Below, piece by piece: positions 58,988 through 64,000 of a DNA stretch of 64,000 nucleotides. This DNA is from Aromatoleum aromaticum EbN1. Its GTDB lineage: Bacteria > Pseudomonadota > Gammaproteobacteria > Burkholderiales > Rhodocyclaceae. Under the pieces are notes generated by a model. That model was not told the origin of the DNA. It ran no database searches and saw nothing but the letters and a program-made list of their open reading frames with translations. Location of the stretch: NCBI RefSeq assembly GCF_000025965.1, contig NC_006513.1, positions 2,232,001-2,296,000 on the forward strand, in the 5' to 3' direction. Within the stretch, counting starts at the first letter, position 1, and each line of letters opens with the position of its first letter. The position numbers and the translations under genes were made by a program.

Positions 58988-59016
58988 CGCAGCGCCGGCC
59001 TGACCCGGGCGCTGCG
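58988..59016 (+). terminator. Stem-loop after the azoreductase gene
   Basis: CGCAGCGCC and GGCGCTGCG form a perfect 9-bp stem with an 11-nt loop, 8 nt after the stop. No T-tract follows, so termination may be partial. Confidence 0.45.
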
Positions 59017-59116
59017 GCGTCGCGTCGCACCTTCATCGATCGCTTCCGCAAAGACGGATGCCGCCTGCCCGTGCGGGCGGCACGAGCGAACCCCCGACCC
59101 CATCAGGAGAACCGCG

Positions 59117-60001
59117 ATGCCTGCCGAACTCCCCGAAGCAACCGAACACGTCACGCACAGCCGCGCCGTCGAGCGCCTCGTTGCCGGACAGGCGACGTCC
59201 GACGGTGCGGGCGTGAAGCTCACGCGCGTGCTGACCCAGCCGCTGCAGCGCCGCCTCGACCCGTTCCTGATGCTCGATGCGTTCGGCAACGAGAACCCGG
59301 ATGATTACCTTGCCGGCTTCCCCGACCATCCGCATCGCGGCTTCGAGACGGTCACCTACATGATCGCCGGACGCATGCGCCACCGCGACAGCGCGGGCCA
59401 CGAAGGGCTGCTCGAGAACGGCAGCGTGCAGTGGATGACTGCCGGCCGCGGCGTGATTCACTCCGAAATGCCGGAGCAGGAAGAAGGCGTCATGGAAGGT
59501 TTCCAGCTGTGGCTGAACCTGCCGGCGCGCGACAAGCTGTGCGAGCCGTGGTACCGCGACTTCGCCGCTGCCGACCTGCCGCGGTTCACGAGCGCGGACG
59601 GTGTCGAAGTCCGGGTCATCGCGGGGGCGAGCCACGGTGTCGCCGGTGCGGTGACGCGTGAAGCGACTGCGCCGCTGTATCTCGACGTCCACCTGCCTGC
59701 CGGGACGCGCTTCGCGCAGACGCTGCCGCCGGCGCACAACGCGTTCCTGTATGTCTATCGCGGTGAAGTCGCGGTCGACGGCACGGCGGTCGCCGAACGG
59801 CGCATGGCGATCCTCGCCAACGCGCCGCAGGCCGACGGGGTCGTCATCGACGCGGGCACGGTGCCTGCGCGGTTGCTGCTGATCGCCGGTCGGCCGCTGA
59901 ACGAGCCGATCGCGCAGTACGGCCCGTTCGTCATGAACACCGAGGCCGAGATCCACGCGGCCCTCGGCGACTACCGCGACGGGCGCTTCGCCCCGCGCTG
60001 A
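59117..60001 (+). CDS. Pirin family protein
   Basis: A 294-residue bicupin. The N-terminal cupin carries the metal set H71, H73, H115 and E117 (FPDHPHRGFETVTYM and GRGVIHSEMPE). The C-terminal half has the pirin_C pattern (ARLLLIAGRPLNEPIAQYGP FVMNT). Some bacterial pirins act as quercetin dioxygenases; others bind metabolic enzymes. Ribosome site: CAGGAGAACCGCG. It follows the azoreductase gene, a pair often seen in redox or electrophile stress regulons; the role is inferred. Confidence 0.92.
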   Translation: MPAELPEATEHVTHSRAVERLVAGQATSDGAGVKLTRVLTQPLQRRLDPFLMLDAFGNENPDDYLAGFPDHPHRGFETVTYMIAGRMRHRDSAGHEGLLENGSVQWMTAGRGVIHSEMPEQEEGVMEGFQLWLNLPARDKLCEPWYRDFAAADLPRFTSADGVEVRVIAGASHGVAGAVTREATAPLYLDVHLPAGTRFAQTLPPAHNAFLYVYRGEVAVDGTAVAERRMAILANAPQADGVVIDAGTVPARLLLIAGRPLNEPIAQYGPFVMNTEAEIHAALGDYRDGRFAPR

Positions 60002-60010
60002 CGAGGCGGA

Positions 60011-60931
60011 TCAATCTTCCCGCGCGAGCTGCACGAGCGCCGCGACCTGGTCGAGGATCGGTTGCGGCGTCGCGACGCTGCCGGCGAGCATCGCGCGGAT
60101 CAGCACCGCGTTGGCGACGACGCCGGGTGCATCGGCAACGCCTTCGAGCGGCGGCGCACCACCGCTTTCGGCCGGCCACGCGACGCTGGCGACGCCTTCA
60201 CGGAACGCTTCCATCGCCGGACGCCGGCGCGGATTCGCGTAGGCTTCGCCTTCGGTGCCGCGCATCAGCATCGCCCGCCCGCCATCGACGAGCAGGAATT
60301 CGTGCATCCGTTCGAGATATTCGGGGTGCGTGACCGCGACGACGCGCACGCTGCGGCCGATGCACGGGTCGACCAGCTTCGCCATCGTGTGGCCGCTGCC
60401 GCGCACGCCGAGCCGTAGCCGCAGGCTGAGCAGGCGATCGAGGCCCGGCAGCAGCTGCGGCAGCGTCAGGCACGCGATGTGGCGCTCGGCGAGCGCGTGT
60501 GCCGCGTCGTCGGCGTTCGCGGCCGGGAGGATGTCGAGCGCGGCGAGGAGCGCGAACGGGCTGCTGCGCGACTCGAAGTCGTGCCGCCCTTGGATCAGCA
60601 CCGGCACGCCTTCGCGCGCGACGAGCAACGCGACGAGCGGCATCAGGTTCGCCTGGCGGCGCGCGCCGTTGTAGGTCGGCAGCACAACGCAGCGCGGTCC
60701 CGGCGGGACCTCTACGGCTTCGGTGCGAGCGTCCATCGCGCGCTTGAAGCCGACGAGCTCGTCGAGCGTCTCGCTCTTGATGCGCAGCGCGATCAGCATC
60801 GCGCCGAGCTCGAGATCCGGCACCTTGCCGTCGAGAATGTCGCCGAACAGCGCTTCGGCGCTGGCTGTGTCGAGGGAGCGCGCGCCCTTGGCGCCGCGTC
60901 CGATTTCCTTGATGATCGAGGCGTAGGTCAT
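60011..60931 (-). CDS. YbiB-like protein (TrpD2 family)
   Basis: A 306-residue protein with the fold of anthranilate phosphoribosyltransferase. YASIIKEIGRGAKGARSLDT and LGAMLIALRIKSETLDELVG are the helical N-terminal domain. The LPTYNGARRQANLMPLVALL and GVRGSGHTMAKLVDP segments replace the phosphoribosyl-pyrophosphate and anthranilate motifs, which are degenerate. E. coli YbiB binds nucleic acid without sequence preference and is LexA-controlled; enzymatic activity is unlikely. The ATG at 60931 is divergent from the dehydrogenase pair 52 bp away. Confidence 0.85.
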   Translation of the reverse strand: MTYASIIKEIGRGAKGARSLDTASAEALFGDILDGKVPDLELGAMLIALRIKSETLDELVGFKRAMDARTEAVEVPPGPRCVVLPTYNGARRQANLMPLVALLVAREGVPVLIQGRHDFESRSSPFALLAALDILPAANADDAAHALAERHIACLTLPQLLPGLDRLLSLRLRLGVRGSGHTMAKLVDPCIGRSVRVVAVTHPEYLERMHEFLLVDGGRAMLMRGTEGEAYANPRRRPAMEAFREGVASVAWPAESGGAPPLEGVADAPGVVANAVLIRAMLAGSVATPQPILDQVAALVQLARED

Positions 60932-60983
60932 GGCGCGATTATCCGTCGCCGTGCGCATTCCAGCCAGCCAGGAGCACAAGAGA

Positions 60984-61877
60984 ATGGAAGTCGGATTTAT
61001 CGGACTCGGCCTGATGGGCCGTCCCATGGCGCTGAACCTGATCCGCGCCGGTCACCGCGTGCACGTCTGGAGCCGGCGCCGCGAATCGATGCAGCCGCTG
61101 CTCGACGCCGGCGCGGGCGACTGCGCGAGCGCGGCCGGCGTGGCGTCGCGCGCCGAAATCGTCATCAGCATCGTCGCCGACGCACCCGACGTCGAAGAGG
61201 TCGCGCTCGGTCCGCAGGGCGTCGCCGATGGGGCGCGGCGCGGCCTCGTGTTCGTCGACATGAGCACGATCGCGCCCGGCGCGGCGCAGGCGATCGCGGC
61301 GCGGCTCGCCGAGCGCGGCATCGCGATGCTCGACGCGCCGGTGTCCGGCGGCGAAGTCGGCGCGGTTGGCGCGACGCTGACGATCATGGTCGGCGGCGAC
61401 GCCGCGGCGTTCGAGCGGGTGAAGCCGCTGTTCGACGCGATGGGTCGCACGGTGTCGCTGATCGGCGCCGTCGGCGCCGGGCAGGTCGCGAAAGCGTGCA
61501 ACCAGATTCTCACTGGTGTCGGCGTCGCGGCCGTCGCCGAAGCGATGAACTTCGCGCACAAGAGCGGCGTCGATGCGGCGAAAGTGCGCGAAGCGCTGCT
61601 CGGCGGCTTCGCCTATTCGCGCATCCTCGAAAACCACGGCCAGCGGATGCTGGAGCGCAACTTCAAGCCGGGCTTCAAGGCGTGGATGCACCAGAAGGAC
61701 ATGCGCATCGTCATGGAAGAGGCGCACCGCCTCGGCCTCGCGCTGCCGTCGGCGGCAGCGACTGCGCAGATGTTCAACGCGATGGTCGGCAGCGGGCTCG
61801 GCGACGACGATTCGGTGGCGATGCTGAAGCTCCTCGAACACATGAGCGGCGGCGAGAGCGGGCGGGAGGGCGAATGA
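60984..61877 (+). CDS. NAD(P)-dependent beta-hydroxyacid dehydrogenase, first of a tandem pair
   Basis: A 297-residue enzyme of the 3-hydroxyisobutyrate dehydrogenase / tartronate semialdehyde reductase family. The Rossmann motif GFIGLGLMGRPMA is at 4-16, the substrate loop DAPVSGG ends at 124, and the catalytic lysine is K170 in GAGQVAKACNQ. Typical substrates are tartronate semialdehyde, 3-hydroxyisobutyrate or short beta-hydroxyacids. It starts behind CCAGGAGCACAAGAGA. The second copy overlaps its stop. Which substrate is used cannot be decided. Confidence 0.9.
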   Translation: MEVGFIGLGLMGRPMALNLIRAGHRVHVWSRRRESMQPLLDAGAGDCASAAGVASRAEIVISIVADAPDVEEVALGPQGVADGARRGLVFVDMSTIAPGAAQAIAARLAERGIAMLDAPVSGGEVGAVGATLTIMVGGDAAAFERVKPLFDAMGRTVSLIGAVGAGQVAKACNQILTGVGVAAVAEAMNFAHKSGVDAAKVREALLGGFAYSRILENHGQRMLERNFKPGFKAWMHQKDMRIVMEEAHRLGLALPSAAATAQMFNAMVGSGLGDDDSVAMLKLLEHMSGGESGREGE

Positions 61878-62749
61878 TGGATGTGGGTTTCGTCGGCCTC
61901 GGCGTCATGGGCCTGCCGATGGCGCGGCACCTGCAGCAGGCCGGCCACCGCCTGCACCTGTGGGCGCGACGGCCGCAGAGCGTCGCGCCGTTCGCGGGCA
62001 GCGATGCAGTCGTGCACGACAGTCCGGCTGCGCTCGCCGCGGCGACCGAGGTCGCGTTCACCGTCGTCACCGCAAGCGCGGACGTCGAGCAGCTCGCGCT
62101 CGGCGCGGAAGGCTTGATCCACGGCGCACGGCCCGGCTGGGTGCATGTCGACATGAGCACGATCGCTCCGGCCAGCGCGCGTCGCATCGCGGCAGCTTTA
62201 GAGGCGCGCGGCGCAGCGATGCTCGATGCCCCGGTATCCGGCGGCGCGCAGGGGGCACAGGACGCGACGCTCGCGATCATGGTCGGCGGCAGTGCCGACG
62301 TGCTCGAACGGCTGAGTCCGCTGCTCGCGTGCCTCGGGCGGACTATTGTGCATGTCGGCGGCAGCGGCGCCGGGCAGGTCGCGAAAGCGTGCAACCAGAT
62401 GATCATGGTCGCCGCGATCGAAGCCTGCGCCGAAGCGATGCATCTGGCGAACGCGCACGGCGTCGATGTCGCGGCAGTTCGCAGCGCGCTGCTCGGCGGT
62501 TCGGCGGCGTCCCGGGTGCTGGAAGTGATGGGCGAGCGGATGGTGCGGCGAGACTTCGCCGCCGGCATCGAATCGCGGCTGCATCACAAGGATTTCGGCA
62601 TCCTCATGGGCGAAGCGGCAAGGCTCGGTGCGCCGCTGCCGATCGCTGCGCAGGTGTGGCAGCAGTTGAACGCGCTGATGGCGGGCGGTGGCGCGCGGGA
62701 CGACACGTCCGCGCTCCTGCGGGTGCTCGAAGCGACCTCGCGAGCGTGA
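61874..62749 (+). CDS. NAD(P)-dependent beta-hydroxyacid dehydrogenase, second of a tandem pair
   Basis: A 291-residue paralogue of the preceding gene, beginning inside its stop codon (ATGATG; both ATG codons are in frame). The Rossmann motif is GFVGLGVMGLPMA, the substrate loop is DAPVSGG and the catalytic lysine is K171 in GAGQVAKACNQ. The pair has clearly diverged in the N-terminal helix and in the C-terminal substrate helices (ESRLHHKDFGILMGEA versus KAWMHQKDMRIVMEEA), which suggests different substrates. Coupled translation suggests a shared pathway. Confidence 0.9.
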   Translation: MMDVGFVGLGVMGLPMARHLQQAGHRLHLWARRPQSVAPFAGSDAVVHDSPAALAAATEVAFTVVTASADVEQLALGAEGLIHGARPGWVHVDMSTIAPASARRIAAALEARGAAMLDAPVSGGAQGAQDATLAIMVGGSADVLERLSPLLACLGRTIVHVGGSGAGQVAKACNQMIMVAAIEACAEAMHLANAHGVDVAAVRSALLGGSAASRVLEVMGERMVRRDFAAGIESRLHHKDFGILMGEAARLGAPLPIAAQVWQQLNALMAGGGARDDTSALLRVLEATSRA

Positions 62750-62793
62750 CGTGAGGGTGACGGCGACTTCGGCGCAGCGACCGTAGATACAAG

Positions 62794-62821
62794 GGCGGAT
62801 GGGCCGCAGGCGTTATCCGCC
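62794..62821. repeat. Possible dispersed intergenic repeat element
   Basis: GGCGGAT and ATCCGCC pair around a 14-nt spacer, and the wider 62780-62893 stretch is dense in GCGGA/TCCGC and GGCGGGAAACGAAGTTT-like pieces that run into the stop codon of the aldolase gene. This resembles small dispersed palindromic elements found between proteobacterial genes. Only one copy is in the window. Confidence 0.4.
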
Positions 62822-62890
62822 GTGCCCGTGCCCGCGCCCGTTGGCGGAAGGCGCTGCGCTTTTGGCTGCGCCGAAACTTCGTTTCCCGCC

Positions 62891-63565
62891 CTACGGCTGC
62901 TGTTCCGCGGGCCTGCCGTACCAGCGGAAGCGCTCGACGACTTCTTGCATCTCTTCGTTCGACAGCAGCACCGGTTCGCCGAGCTGCCGCGTGCGCCAGT
63001 ATTGCTCGCACAGGCTCTCGAACTCGAGCGCGAGCGCGAGCGCGTTGGCGAGGTTGCGGCCGAACACGAGCATGCCGTGGTTCGCCATCAGGCACGCGCT
63101 GCGTCCTTCCATCGCCACCGAGATGTTGTCCGACAGCGCCTGCGTGCCGAACGTCGCATACGCGGCGCAGCGCACGGTAGGGCCGCCGAAGCGCGCGATC
63201 ATGTAGTGGAACGGCGGGATCTCGAGCCGCTGGCACGCCAGCGCGGTCGCGAACGGCGCGTGTGCGTGGATGATCGCGCCGGCTTCAGGTCGCAGCGCGT
63301 AGAGGTCATGGTGCAGCCGCCATTCGCTCGACGGCGCGAGCCGCCCGGTCGGCGTGCCGTCGGCGGCCCCGGCCACCATGGCGACCATGTCGTCGGCACC
63401 GCATGATTCGGGCGCAAGCCCGCTCGGCGTGATCAGCATGCCGCCGCGCGTGCGCACGCTCGCATTGCCCGAGCTGCCGGTGTTCAGGCGCGCCGCACTC
63501 GTCGCCAGCGCGGTCGCGAGGAGCTCGGCGCGCAGGTCCGCGCCCTGGGTGTCCGGCGGGCTCAT
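62891..63565 (-). CDS. FucA-type class II aldolase next to mtnA
   Basis: A 224-residue zinc aldolase. Its motifs match L-fuculose-phosphate aldolase point for point: [30 protein letters not shown] with catalytic E81, zinc ligands H100, H102 (IIHAHAPF) and H163 (LMANHGMLV), and [20 protein letters not shown]. The ATG overlaps the mtnA stop by 4 nt. With MtnA upstream the likely substrate is 5-methylthioribulose-1-phosphate, cleaved to DHAP and methylthioacetaldehyde (DHAP shunt). MtnB dehydratase belongs to the same superfamily and is the alternative. Confidence 0.88.
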   Translation of the reverse strand: MSPPDTQGADLRAELLATALATSAARLNTGSSGNASVRTRGGMLITPSGLAPESCGADDMVAMVAGAADGTPTGRLAPSSEWRLHHDLYALRPEAGAIIHAHAPFATALACQRLEIPPFHYMIARFGGPTVRCAAYATFGTQALSDNISVAMEGRSACLMANHGMLVFGRNLANALALALEFESLCEQYWRTRQLGEPVLLSNEEMQEVVERFRWYGRPAEQQP

Positions 63566-64000
63566 GGTGCCTCCGGGAACAGGTCGCGCAGCCGGCCCGG
63601 GTGGCTCGCTCCACGCTCGGTGATGATGCTCGTGATCAGGCGGGCAGGCGTCACGTCGAACGCCGGGTTCGCGGCGCCGGTGGTGTCCGGCACGAGCGCG
63701 ACGTTCTGCACGCTGCCGTCGGCGGCAACGCCCTGCACGCTGCGCACTTCGGCCGGGCCCCGGTCTTCGATCGGGATCGCGGTGCCGTCCGGGCAGGCGA
63801 AGTCGATCGTCGACAGCGGCGCGGCGATGTGGAACGGCACGCCGTGTTCGCGCGCTGCGAGCGCTTTCAGGTACGTCCCGACCTTGTTCGCCGAGTCGCC
63901 GTTCGCCGCGACGCGGTCGGCGCCGGTGATCACGAGGTCGACTTCGCCGCGCGCGAGCAGAATTCCTGCGGCGTTGTCCGCGATCACGCTGTGCGGCACG
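63562..64000 (-). CDS. mtnA: Methylthioribose-1-phosphate isomerase, 3' part
   Basis: The last ~146 codons of a gene that starts beyond the right edge. [20 protein letters not shown] and [20 protein letters not shown] are the MtnA / eIF2B-like signature; the aspartate in TGADR is catalytic. [20 protein letters not shown] then RGPAEV is the MtnA C-terminal pattern. MtnA isomerises 5-methylthioribose-1-phosphate to the ribulose form in 5'-methylthioadenosine salvage. It overlaps the aldolase gene by 4 nt, so the two are coupled. Confidence 0.9.
   Translation of the reverse strand, partial: VPHSVIADNAAGILLARGEVDLVITGADRVAANGDSANKVGTYLKALAAREHGVPFHIAAPLSTIDFACPDGTAIPIEDRGPAEVRSVQGVAADGSVQNVALVPDTTGAANPAFDVTPARLITSIITERGASHPGRLRDLFPEAP

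Overview
This is a high-GC chromosomal window that reads as a betaproteobacterium of the Rhodocyclales (Aromatoleum/Azoarcus/Thauera type). That placement rests on the gene order, the S3 and S5 proteins with basic or long termini, a PhaM-like polyhydroxyalkanoate granule protein, and the uvrA / MFS / ssb block. The genus is inferred from general resemblance and was not tested by a search.

Layout. Positions 1-10565 hold an accessory stretch: a GAF-GGDEF signalling protein cut by the window edge, a DedA membrane protein, a small secreted DUF4124-type protein, a class III CoA-transferase and a PhaM-like protein. Next comes a sensory block of a periplasmic binding protein overlapping a hybrid histidine kinase, with a divergent LuxR-type response regulator. 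A FAD-dependent 2-hydroxyacid dehydrogenase divergent from an Lrp/AsnC regulator ends this part.

Positions 10585-42736 are one continuous translation and transcription supercluster. The order is tRNA-Tyr, tRNA-Gly, tRNA-Thr, tufB, tRNA-Trp, secE, nusG, rplKAJL, rpoBC, rpsL, rpsG, fusA, tufA, the S10 genes (rpsJ to rpsQ), the spc genes (rplN to rpmJ) and the alpha genes (rpsM to rplQ). A near-consensus sigma-70 promoter opens it and an intrinsic terminator closes it. Attenuator-like hairpins and internal promoters lie at the classical operon junctions. Within it the infA gene between secY and rpmJ is broken by a frameshift and an in-frame stop, and the two tuf genes are identical copies.

Positions 42888-64000 carry galE, uvrA divergent from an MFS transporter followed by ssb, a MalY/PatB-type aminotransferase divergent from a metallo-beta-lactamase-fold hydrolase, a Sel1-repeat protein, and tcdA overlapping a CbiX-type chelatase. 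After these come an RND efflux operon ending in a DUF2892 gene behind an ArsR-like operator, dsbB, an azoreductase, a pirin, a YbiB-like protein and two tandem beta-hydroxyacid dehydrogenases. The window ends with a FucA-type class II aldolase overlapping mtnA, which runs off the right edge.

The observations most worth following are the decayed infA, the operator-controlled RND-DUF2892 operon, the mtnA-aldolase pair (likely methylthioadenosine salvage by the DHAP shunt), a 38-bp palindrome in the promoter region of the sensory block, and promoters built into hairpins at ribosomal operon junctions. All coordinates and motifs were read by eye; no similarity search was run.
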